From: Phascolarctobacterium sp.
GTDB taxonomy: Bacteria > Bacillota > Negativicutes > Acidaminococcales > Acidaminococcaceae
Reading direction: 5' to 3'
Assembly (NCBI GenBank): GCA_004558595.1
Contig: SFCN01000017.1
Location: forward strand, 1-33,841
Length of the DNA stretch: 33,841 nt
Shown: positions 23,249-30,414 of the stretch, piece after piece
How positions within the stretch are numbered: position 1 is the stretch's first letter
How the letters are laid out: each line of letters begins with the position of its first letter
Notes under the pieces: model-generated
Told to the model about the DNA's origin: nothing
The model's input: the letters and a program-made list of their open reading frames with translations, nothing else
The model's database searches: none
Translations under genes and position numbers: made by a program

Positions 23249-23312
23249 TGCAAATAGCCTCCTAAAACTGCATAATATAAGCTCGCAGTGTATATTCTTA
23301 CAAACTTCCTGT

Positions 23313-23318
23313 ATTATA
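23313..23318 (-). promoter_or_regulatory. Predicted -10 of the argG promoter
   Basis: Minus-strand TATAAT preceded by TG (extended -10), about 65 bases upstream of argG. The -35 region is poor. Nearby TGTAAGAATATACA (23291-23304, complement) and ATGCATAAAA resemble ArgR half-sites. Confidence 0.5.
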
Positions 23319-23377
23319 ACACTTTTTTATGCATAATGCTAGAGTTTTTACTCATGTATACAGGATTTTTCTCTATT

Positions 23378-24319
23378 TTACAGTACCTCGTCACTCATCA
23401 AGAGAGCCATAATGGCCTTTTGTACGTGGAGGCGATTCTCAGCCTGATCAAACACCACGGAATGCGGTCCTTCCAGCACATCCTCGGTAATTTCTTCGCC
23501 ACGATGAGCGGGCAGGCAGTGCAGTACGATGCACTCCGGACGAGCAACATCCAGCAACGCTTGATTAATTTGATAATTATGCAGAGCCTTGAAGCGAATA
23601 TCGCGCTCAGCCTCCTCGCCCATGCTGGTCCATACATCAGTATAGAGCACATCGGCGCCCTTAGCAGCCTTAAACAGGTCCTCCTCCACGGTAATGGTGC
23701 AGCCAGTATGGGAAGCGTCCTCCTGCGCCTCAGCCAATACCTCGGGGTCTGGCTGATAGCCCTTAGGGCTAGCGCAAACCATATTCATGCCCACCTTAGC
23801 GCAGGCGTACATCAGAGAATGGGCCATATTATTACCATCGCCCACATAAACCATCTTACGACCCTTCAATACCTCCATCTTTTCTTGGATGGTGAACATA
23901 TCGGTCAAGGCTTGACAGGGATGCAACAGGTCGGTCAGGCCGTTAATAACCGGCACACTTGCATATTTAGCCAGCTCCACTACGGATTCGTGGGAGAAGG
24001 TGCGAATCATGATGCCATCAACCATACGGGAAAGTACGCGGGCAGTATCACGAATGGGCTCGCCACGGCCAATTTGCGAAGCGGAATCACTCAAATAAAT
24101 GGGGTGACCGCCAAGCTGCCAAAAGCCAACCTCAAAGGAGGTTCTAGTGCGAGTGGAAGCCTTGGAGAAAAGCATAGCCAAGGTCTTGCCCTTCAAATAT
24201 TGATGGGGCTCACCAGCCTTTTGTTTACGCTTTAATTTTTTAGCAACATCCAAAATAGTAGCCACTTCACCGACAGTCAAGTCGTGAATGGAAAGCAAAT
24301 CCTTATTTCTTAAACCCAT
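23378..24319 (-). CDS. argF: Ornithine carbamoyltransferase
   Basis: 313 residues. It forms citrulline from ornithine and carbamoyl phosphate. The carbamoyl-phosphate loop SKASTRTRTSFE has STRTR at 55-59. The LLHPCQALTDM block lies near 131-141, and the ornithine-side HCLPAHRGEEI near 268-278. It starts 13 bases after argD, with AAGGGGAT before the ATG, and is the last gene of argCJBDF. Anabolic rather than catabolic use is inferred from this context. Confidence 0.97.
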   Translation of the reverse strand: MGLRNKDLLSIHDLTVGEVATILDVAKKLKRKQKAGEPHQYLKGKTLAMLFSKASTRTRTSFEVGFWQLGGHPIYLSDSASQIGRGEPIRDTARVLSRMVDGIMIRTFSHESVVELAKYASVPVINGLTDLLHPCQALTDMFTIQEKMEVLKGRKMVYVGDGNNMAHSLMYACAKVGMNMVCASPKGYQPDPEVLAEAQEDASHTGCTITVEEDLFKAAKGADVLYTDVWTSMGEEAERDIRFKALHNYQINQALLDVARPECIVLHCLPAHRGEEITEDVLEGPHSVVFDQAENRLHVQKAIMALLMSDEVL

Positions 24320-24332
24320 TTTTATCCCCTTT

Positions 24333-25523
24333 TTACATAGCTGCCAGGGCTTTATCCAAAGCAGCCACTACCATATCAATTTCTTCCTCGCTAATAATCA
24401 GCGGCGGAACAATACGAATAACGCTACCAGCGGTGCAGTTTACAATAACCCCATTAGCCAAGCAATGCTCTACCACAGGACGACCCTCGCTGGTCAGCTC
24501 CATGCCCAAAATCAGGCCGCGACCGCGCACTTCCTTGACCAGAGCAGGATACTTAGCCTGCAGCTTTTTCAGCTCACCCATGAAGTATTCGCCTTTTTGG
24601 GCAACCTTCTCCACCAAGCCCTCGGACTTAATGGTCGCCAAGGTAGCATAAACAGCAGCGCAGGCCAGCGGGTTACCACCGAAGGTACCGCCATGGTCGC
24701 CAGGCTTGAACACATGGGCCAAACGCTCCGTCACAGCAAAGCCTGCCACCGGAAAGCCACCGCCAATGCCCTTAGCAAAGGTCAGCACATCGGGCTTCAC
24801 GCCGCTATGCATATAGCCAAACCATTTACCCGTGCGAGCTACACCGGTTTGTACCTCGTCAAAAATCAGCAGTGCATCGTATTTATCGCACAAAGCACGT
24901 ACCTGCTGCAAATACTCATCACTGGGCACATGCACGCCGCCCTCGCCCTGAATGGGCTCTAAGAGCACAGCGCACACATCCTCATCCATCACAGCCTCCA
25001 AGGCCTTGATATCAGCATAGGGCACCAGCACATGGCCCGGGCTCAGCGGACCATAGCCCACGTGATAATAATCATGGCCCGTAGCGGCCAACGTATCGAA
25101 GGTACGTCCGTGGAAGGACTCGTCTGCGGAAATAATCTTATACTTGGTGGGAGATTTAGCCACGCCATACTTACGGGCCAGCTTCATAGCTCCTTCGTTG
25201 CCCTCGGCGCCGCAGTTAGCGAAGAAAATACGATCCATACCAGTGGCTTCAGCAACTAAGCGCAGAGCCTTCGCTTGGATTTCCGTGTAGTACAAATTCG
25301 AGCAATGCATAACCTTAGTAGCTTGCTCCGCAATAGCCTTTACCAAAACCGGATGATTATAGCCCAAGGAGTTTACCGCAATACCGGCGAAGGCATCGAT
25401 GTATTCGTTGCCCTCATTATCCCACACCTTGCAGCCCTGTCCGTGGTCCATCACCATTTGGTAACGACCAAAAACGGGCAGATAATATTTCTCGGTCTGT
25501 TCAATAACAGTTTGTTTATTCAT
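24333..25523 (-). CDS. argD: Acetylornithine aminotransferase
   Basis: 396 residues, a class-III PLP enzyme. It converts N-acetylglutamate semialdehyde to N-acetylornithine. NCGAEGNEGAMKLAR lies at ~103-117, the PLP-ring Asp in IFDEVQTG (D222), and the PLP Lys in TFAKGIGGGFP (K251). I chose the ATG at 25521-25523; a TTG one codon upstream is also possible given AGGGG at 25531-25536. A MITE-like repeat lies between argB and argD. Confidence 0.96.
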   Translation of the reverse strand: MNKQTVIEQTEKYYLPVFGRYQMVMDHGQGCKVWDNEGNEYIDAFAGIAVNSLGYNHPVLVKAIAEQATKVMHCSNLYYTEIQAKALRLVAEATGMDRIFFANCGAEGNEGAMKLARKYGVAKSPTKYKIISADESFHGRTFDTLAATGHDYYHVGYGPLSPGHVLVPYADIKALEAVMDEDVCAVLLEPIQGEGGVHVPSDEYLQQVRALCDKYDALLIFDEVQTGVARTGKWFGYMHSGVKPDVLTFAKGIGGGFPVAGFAVTERLAHVFKPGDHGGTFGGNPLACAAVYATLATIKSEGLVEKVAQKGEYFMGELKKLQAKYPALVKEVRGRGLILGMELTSEGRPVVEHCLANGVIVNCTAGSVIRIVPPLIISEEEIDMVVAALDKALAAM

Positions 25524-25545
25524 CAATATAAGGTCCCCTCTTATT

Positions 25546-25728
25546 AATTCCTCCGCCTCGCAAGCTCGGCACCTCCCTTTTAACGCTAAGACCCACGTTG
25601 TCGCAAGCGCAGTGCAGCGAGAACGTGCTGGTCATGCTAATCCCTTTAGGGAAAAAGGGAGGCAACCATGAGCTCTAAGTTAGGCTCCCTTTTCAAAGGG
25701 AGCTGTCAGCGAAGCTGACTGAGGAATT
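25546..25728. mobile_element. MITE-like palindromic element between argD and argB
   Basis: About 183 bp with inverted ends: AATTCCTC at the left and GAGGAATT at the right, followed inward by hairpins (GCCTCGCAAGCTCGGC at the left, GTCAGCTTCGCTGAC at the right) and CTCCCTTT/AAAGGGAG blocks. No transposase or ORF is present. This type of repeat (TCAGTCAGCTTCGCTGACAG next to CTCCCTTT) is familiar from intergenic regions of many gut Firmicutes. It ends one base from the argB stop codon, and no clean target duplication is evident. Confidence 0.7.
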
Positions 25729-25729
25729 T

Positions 25730-26623
25730 TTATTTTAATTCCTTCACTACCTCGGTGCCAACACCCTTGTCGCTCAGGATTTCCATCAAAATAGTGTGCT
25801 CAGCACGACCATCGATAATGTGGGTCTTTTTAGCGCCGCCGCTCAAAGCGGTGATGCAAGCGCGTACCTTAGGAATCATACCGCCGTCAATTTTACCGCG
25901 GATAATCAGCTCCTGAGCCTTTTCAAAGGTCAGGGTAGAAATAAAGCTGTTCTCATCACGATAATCGGAATAAATGCCGCGTACATCGGTCAATACCAGC
26001 AGCTTCTCAGCCTTCAACGCGCCAGCAACCTCACCAGCCACGCTGTCAGCGTTAATATTATAGGTTTCTCCCTGAGCGCCTACGCCGGTAGGAGCGATAA
26101 CAGGGATAAAGCCTGCATTCAAAAGCACATCAATCAGCTCGGTGTTAACCTTTTCCACATTGCCCACATAGCCAATATCTACCAGATTAACCTCGCCGTT
26201 TTCATAAACATCAGCCAAATGCTTCTTAGCTTGAATCAGAGTCGCGTCCTTACCGTTCAGGCCCACAGCCTTGCCACCTAAGGTATTCAGCCGAGACACC
26301 AGATCGGTGTTGATTTTACCAACCAGAGCCATCTCCGCAATGCCCACGGACTCAGCATCAGTTACGCGCAGACCGCTTACAAACTCGCTCTTCTTGCCAG
26401 CCTGCATCAGCATGCGGGTAATTTCCGGGCCACCGCCGTGCACAACAACAGGACGCATACCAGCGCATTGCAGGAAAACGATATCCTGCAGCACCTTGTT
26501 CTTCAGCTCATCGTTGAGCATAGCGTTGCCGCCATATTTAACCACGATGGTTTTATTCTTAAACTTGCTCAGATAAGGTAATGCCTCCACGAGAGTTTGT
26601 ACTTGGGAATCGTTCATCAACAT
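25730..26623 (-). CDS. argB: Acetylglutamate kinase
   Basis: 297 residues. It phosphorylates N-acetylglutamate. VVKYGGNAM is at 27-35, VVHGGGPEI near 60-68, and INADSVAGEVAGAL and ALSGGAKKTHIID follow. The N-terminal helix (QTLVEALPYLSKF) preceding KYGGNAM is characteristic of hexameric, arginine-inhibited NAGKs. This fits a pathway in which ArgJ recycles acetyl groups and ArgB is the feedback point. SD AGGAGG is eight bases from the ATG. Confidence 0.97.
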   Translation of the reverse strand: MLMNDSQVQTLVEALPYLSKFKNKTIVVKYGGNAMLNDELKNKVLQDIVFLQCAGMRPVVVHGGGPEITRMLMQAGKKSEFVSGLRVTDAESVGIAEMALVGKINTDLVSRLNTLGGKAVGLNGKDATLIQAKKHLADVYENGEVNLVDIGYVGNVEKVNTELIDVLLNAGFIPVIAPTGVGAQGETYNINADSVAGEVAGALKAEKLLVLTDVRGIYSDYRDENSFISTLTFEKAQELIIRGKIDGGMIPKVRACITALSGGAKKTHIIDGRAEHTILMEILSDKGVGTEVVKELK

Positions 26624-26685
26624 TGTAAAATCCTCCTTATATTATATTGAAAAGAATAAACTATCAAATGTTAAAATAAAAGAAA

Positions 26686-26745
26686 TAAATATAATAATTA
26701 TGTAAAAACAGAAATTTCTTTTGAATGGAGTAATTATTATATTTA
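26686..26745. repeat. AT-rich inverted repeat after argJ (short family member)
   Basis: Perfect 15-bp arms TAAATATAATAATTA and TAATTATTATATTTA surround 30 bases containing GAAATTTCTTTTGAATGGAG. It begins about five bases after the argJ stop on the minus strand. It resembles the ends of the larger element at 28004-28183 and the hairpin at 30353-30410. Confidence 0.7.
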
Positions 26746-26749
26746 CGAA

Positions 26750-27955
26750 TTAAGTATGATACTCACCATTAATCTTCACATATTCATAGCTAAAGTCGCA
26801 GGTCCACACCGTAGCCTTCTCGCTACCAGCGGCCAAATCAATGGTCATAGAAATATCATGCTGACTCATCGTCGGAGCCAAAGCCTCCGCCGGCACATTA
26901 CAGTTCATGCCGTTCTCCACCAAGCGGATACCGCCGATTTCCAAATTAACCTTGTCCGCAATCATCTCCGCGCCGCTGTAGCCAGCCGCGCACACAATGC
27001 GACCCCAGTTCGGGTCCTCACCGAAGAAAGCAGTTTTAACCAAAGGAGATTTAGCTATGGCCATAGCCGCAGTCTTAGCGTCAGCCCAGGTAGCAGCTCC
27101 TACCACATTAACCTCTAAGAACTTCGTCGCGCCCTCGCCATCATGAGCGATCATCTTAGCCAAATCCGTAGCGCAGGCTACCAAAGCCTCGAAGAAGGCG
27201 GGATAATCGGGATGCTCCTCGCTGAAAATAATCTCATTTTCCGCAAGACCATTGGCCAGCACAATCATGCTATCGTTGGTAGAGGTATCCCCATCAACCA
27301 CAACCATATTAAAGGACTGATCCGCAGCCTTCTTCACCGCACGCTTCAGCACATCGGGAGCAATAGCCGCATCCGTAGTGATAAAGGTCAGCATAGTTGC
27401 CATATTGGGGTGAATCATACCAGCACCCTTAGCAATACCGGCAAACTTCACCTTGTGACCACCGATTTCCGTTTCATAAGCAGCACGCTTAATAAAGGTA
27501 TCCGTGGTCTGAATAGCCATAGCGCAGCTTTCGCCCTCGCACTCGTCCAAGCTGTCCACCGCATCAGCAATGCCGGTCAGCAGCTTATCCATGGGCAAAA
27601 ACTGCCCGATAACGCCGGTGGAGCATACGAAAACCTCCTCCGGCTTAATGCCCAGCAGCTCCGCTGCGTGAGCTTGCATCTTACGAGCATCGGCAAGGCC
27701 CTGCTCACCGGTGCAAGCATTAGCGCAGCCGCTATTGACAACAATAGCCTGCGCATAACCGTGCTGATTAACCTCTCGGCTCACAATAACCGGAGCAGCA
27801 CACATTTTATTTTGAGTAAATACAGCGCCACAAGCAGCAGGAGCAGTGCTATAAATCACTGCCACATCATGATTACCGCTGACCTTAATGCCCGCCTTCA
27901 CACCGGCAGCGATAAAGCCTTGCGGAGCTGTTACCCACCCTTCAATTTTATTCAT
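26750..27955 (-). CDS. argJ: Bifunctional ornithine acetyltransferase / N-acetylglutamate synthase
   Basis: 401 residues. It transfers the acetyl group from N-acetylornithine to glutamate, which makes the pathway cyclic, and in bifunctional forms also uses acetyl-CoA. The precursor self-cleaves before T187 in HPNMATMLTF (A186/T187), giving alpha and beta chains; oxyanion residues lie in CSTGVIG (T113-G114). Presence or absence of the acetyl-CoA activity cannot be read from the sequence, but no argA is seen here. It sits between argC and argB, separated from each by repeat-containing spacers. Confidence 0.97.
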   Translation of the reverse strand: MNKIEGWVTAPQGFIAAGVKAGIKVSGNHDVAVIYSTAPAACGAVFTQNKMCAAPVIVSREVNQHGYAQAIVVNSGCANACTGEQGLADARKMQAHAAELLGIKPEEVFVCSTGVIGQFLPMDKLLTGIADAVDSLDECEGESCAMAIQTTDTFIKRAAYETEIGGHKVKFAGIAKGAGMIHPNMATMLTFITTDAAIAPDVLKRAVKKAADQSFNMVVVDGDTSTNDSMIVLANGLAENEIIFSEEHPDYPAFFEALVACATDLAKMIAHDGEGATKFLEVNVVGAATWADAKTAAMAIAKSPLVKTAFFGEDPNWGRIVCAAGYSGAEMIADKVNLEIGGIRLVENGMNCNVPAEALAPTMSQHDISMTIDLAAGSEKATVWTCDFSYEYVKINGEYHT

Positions 27956-28003
27956 GTATATCCCTCTTTTATTATGATAATCAAAATAACAAAACTAGAC
28001 TGA

Positions 28004-28183
28004 GTAAAAATAATAATTGTGGAGCGAATGGAAATTTTAGGACATGAGTGGCTGGAATAATAGAAGTAAGGTTTCGAAAACGTAAATACCTTCTCGAACA
28101 AATTGGACACCGCAGCTTCGTGATTATTCCCCACGAAATGTCCGTTAAGAAATTTCCTTTGAGCGTAACAATATTATTTTTAC
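28004..28183. mobile_element. 180-bp long-hairpin element between argC and argJ (MITE-like)
   Basis: Imperfect ~42-base inverted ends (GTAAAAATAATAATTG...GGAAATTTTAGGACA at the left and its counterpart at 28138-28183) enclose a second inverted pair (28048-28061 and 28123-28134) and a central AAGGT/ACCTT hairpin. The right part can also fold alone through TTCGTG/CACGAA. There is no ORF of note. Its outer end recurs after argJ and glmS. It lies 11 bases after the argC stop. Confidence 0.65.
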
Positions 28184-28194
28184 GAACTTCTAGC

Positions 28195-29229
28195 TTACGG
28201 CACAATCGGTAAAGCACGCAGGCCTGCCGTTTCATCGATGCCGAACATGACGTTCATATTCTGCACCGCCTGCCCGGCCGCGCCCTTCACCAAATTATCA
28301 ATACAATTCATGACGATAATGCGCCCGGTGCGCTTATCGGTTTGCCAGCCCAAATCCGCATAGTTAGAGGCACGCACATTTTTCAGCTCCGGACAACCGC
28401 CCTTGCCACGCAGGCGAATGAAGAACTCCTTGCCATACATGGCTTGATAAGCCTCTTCAATCTGCGCGTCGGTAACGCCTTCCTTTAATTGACCGTAGCA
28501 GGTAGCCAAAATGCCCCTGTCCACCGGCAGCAGATGAGGAGTGAACTGGATTACCACGGGCTCACCGGCAAACTCGCTGTAAATCTGCTCAATTTCCGGC
28601 GTATGACGATGGCTAGCCACGCCGTATGCCTTAAAGCTTTCATTGACAGAGCAGTACAGGCTGCCCGCCTTCAGGCTGCGCCCTGCACCGCTGGTGCCGG
28701 ACTTAGCATCCACAATAATCCCCTGATGCTCAATCAAATCGTACTTTAAAAGTGGTACCATGGCCAAGATGCTGCAGGTTGTATAGCAGCCGGGGTTGGC
28801 CACTAAGCTAGCATTTTTCACCTGTTCACGATAAAGCTCCGTCAGGCCATACACAGCCTGGGCCTCAGGGTCCTCGTGCTTTACCTTATACCATTCTTCA
28901 AAGACGCGATAATCTCTAAATCTATAGTCTCCGCCCAAATCGATAATCTTCGTTGTGCTGCCACGCAGCTTTTTACCAATTTTCATGGCATGGCCATGAG
29001 GCAGGGCGATAAAAATCACATCGCTGTCAGCCGCAATTGCTTCAATATCCTGCATGGACTGCAGATTTTTTTCAATTCTGCCGGCTAAATGGGGATACAT
29101 GCTGGCGATAGCCTCGCCCGTGCTGCTTTCGGAGGTAATGCAGGCAATTTCTGCCTCAGGATGACCATCCAAAAGTCTTAAAAGCTCCACACCCGCATAG
29201 CCGGTTGCGCCGATAACACTTGCTCTCAT
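28195..29229 (-). CDS. argC: N-acetyl-gamma-glutamyl-phosphate reductase
   Basis: 344 residues. It reduces acetylglutamyl phosphate with NADPH. The Rossmann motif VIGATGYAGVELLRL is at 5-19, and catalytic C148 lies in ANPGCYTT. The SGTSGAGR block and a C-terminal QNMNVMFG are present. The ATG at 29227-29229 is chosen because AGGAGG is six bases upstream; the ATG two codons earlier touches the SD. It is the first gene of argCJBDF, with promoter and a putative ARG box upstream. Confidence 0.97.
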   Translation of the reverse strand: MRASVIGATGYAGVELLRLLDGHPEAEIACITSESSTGEAIASMYPHLAGRIEKNLQSMQDIEAIAADSDVIFIALPHGHAMKIGKKLRGSTTKIIDLGGDYRFRDYRVFEEWYKVKHEDPEAQAVYGLTELYREQVKNASLVANPGCYTTCSILAMVPLLKYDLIEHQGIIVDAKSGTSGAGRSLKAGSLYCSVNESFKAYGVASHRHTPEIEQIYSEFAGEPVVIQFTPHLLPVDRGILATCYGQLKEGVTDAQIEEAYQAMYGKEFFIRLRGKGGCPELKNVRASNYADLGWQTDKRTGRIIVMNCIDNLVKGAAGQAVQNMNVMFGIDETAGLRALPIVP

Positions 29230-29253
29230 ATCCATCCTCCTTTACGAATGATA

Positions 29254-29283
29254 ATTATACAACTTCTTTGCATAAAATTGCAA
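29254..29283 (-). promoter_or_regulatory. arg operon promoter with putative ArgR operator
   Basis: Minus-strand TTGCAA (complement of 29278-29283), an 18-base spacer and TATAAT (complement of 29254-29259). Within it lies TTTGCATAAAATTGCAA (29267-29283), a near-palindrome resembling Firmicutes ARG boxes. An ArgR dimer there would block the -35. No argR gene is in the window. Confidence 0.6.
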
Positions 29284-29390
29284 GGTCTTTGTAAAATTTC
29301 TTTATAAAAAGGGCAAGAAACACTCATCCATTTTATACTACCTATTTTACTACTTCACGCCGAATTTTCCTAGCCTTTTTTTCACTTTAC

Positions 29391-29420
29391 TTTACAAAAA
29401 TACACAATTCCTGCTACAAT
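29391..29420 (+). promoter_or_regulatory. Promoter of the transglycosylase gene
   Basis: TTTACA, an 18-base spacer and TACAAT, about 30 bases before the plus-strand ATG. SD-like AAAGAGGT follows. Confidence 0.65.
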
Positions 29421-29450
29421 AGAGGGTAGAAAAATGAAAGAGGTATACTT

Positions 29451-30287
29451 ATGATAAAAACAATTATTATGGCCCTGCTGATTTTCGCCGGTATGGTGGC
29501 CTATGACTCGGCTACGAGCAAGCCCACGCCCACTGCGCCGCCCACCAAGCAGGAGCAGCAGCAACAGGAAAAAATAAATAAACATGAAAAATCGGCAGCC
29601 ATAGCCCTTTTTGTGAGCCTACTGCCGGATAGAAAAACCTGGCCTTCTCCCATGCAAAAATTTTATTTAGCCTTCAATATGGAGGAGGTTATCGACCCCA
29701 TTCGTCAAAATCCCCAGTGGACGCCCCTTAAATCCATGAGTCAGGATATTCCCAGAGCCCTCATCGCTATTGAGGACCATGACTTTTACAAGCACGGAGC
29801 TATTGCTGTGGACGGCGTGCTCCGCGCTTTATTGGTGAATATTACCGCCGGTGAGGTGGTGCAGGGAGGCAGCACCATTACCCAGCAATTTGTGAAAAAT
29901 GTTTTCCTCTCCCATGAGCAGAGCATGGAGCGCAAAATCGAGGAAGCTATCCTTTCCCTGATGCTGGAGGATAATTATACCAAGGACGAAATTCTTGAGC
30001 TCTACCTAAACACCACCTACTTCGGCGCCGGCGCCAACGGCATCAAGCAGGCTGCCAATAAATATTTCGGCAAAGCCCCCGGCGCCCTAACATTGGCCGA
30101 GGCCGCCGTCATCGCCGCCTTGCCCTACGCCCCCAGCGCCCTCAATCCGCTGGAAAACCCTACGGATTGCAAAAAACGCCAGCTTCTCGTCCTGGCAGCC
30201 ATGCATAAATACGGCATGATCAACCAAGCCCAACTGGCTGAGGCTAAGGCAGAAGTTATCAAGCTTACTAATGGCACTAAAATGTAA
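29451..30287 (+). CDS. mtgA: Monofunctional peptidoglycan glycosyltransferase (GT51)
   Basis: 278 residues. One N-terminal membrane anchor (residues ~3-18) precedes a Pro/Thr/Gln/Glu-rich linker (~22-45) and the GT51 domain. Catalytic E108 lies in AIEDHDFYKHGAI. GGSTITQQFVKN (~139-150), ERKIEEAILS (~160-169), ILELYLNTTYFGAGANGI (~181-198) and the helix AEAAVIAALPYAPSALNP all follow in order. There is no transpeptidase domain, so it polymerises glycan from lipid II only. The symbol is given by domain architecture; it could also be a penicillin-binding protein remnant, but the ORF ends cleanly. It is one of very few plus-strand genes, with its own promoter and a strong terminator. Confidence 0.88.
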   Translation: MIKTIIMALLIFAGMVAYDSATSKPTPTAPPTKQEQQQQEKINKHEKSAAIALFVSLLPDRKTWPSPMQKFYLAFNMEEVIDPIRQNPQWTPLKSMSQDIPRALIAIEDHDFYKHGAIAVDGVLRALLVNITAGEVVQGGSTITQQFVKNVFLSHEQSMERKIEEAILSLMLEDNYTKDEILELYLNTTYFGAGANGIKQAANKYFGKAPGALTLAEAAVIAALPYAPSALNPLENPTDCKKRQLLVLAAMHKYGMINQAQLAEAKAEVIKLTNGTKM

Positions 30288-30298
30288 TATTACCACAT

Positions 30299-30338
30299 AA
30301 AACAACCGCTCTAGCTATTACACTAGAGCGGTTGTTTT
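30299..30338. terminator. Bidirectional terminator between mtgA and glmS
   Basis: Perfect 16-bp stem AAAACAACCGCTCTAG with an eight-base loop; A and T runs at its base serve both strands. Confidence 0.92.
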
Positions 30339-30352
30339 GTATGTATTTGTAT

Positions 30353-30410
30353 GTAATTGTAAATGTTATGAAGCTAAAATTCCTTTGAGCGGAATAATAT
30401 TTATAATTAC
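30353..30410. repeat. AT-rich hairpin after glmS (family member)
   Basis: 17-base arms (30353-30369 and 30394-30410, two wobble-type mismatches) enclose AAAATTCCTTTGAGCGG. That core is nearly identical to the right end of the 28004-28183 element and begins four bases after the glmS stop. Confidence 0.65.
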
Positions 30411-30414
30411 TATA

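Noticed and set aside
22022..23257. Long open frame opposite argG (about 410 codons, plus strand)
   Set aside because: Shadow of argG; composition mirrors the reverse complement of its codons and no motif is present.
28004..28183. Riboswitch or T-box leader for argJ
   Set aside because: No T-box sequence, specifier loop or terminator/antiterminator pair is seen; its ends recur after argJ and glmS, which fits a dispersed repeat better.
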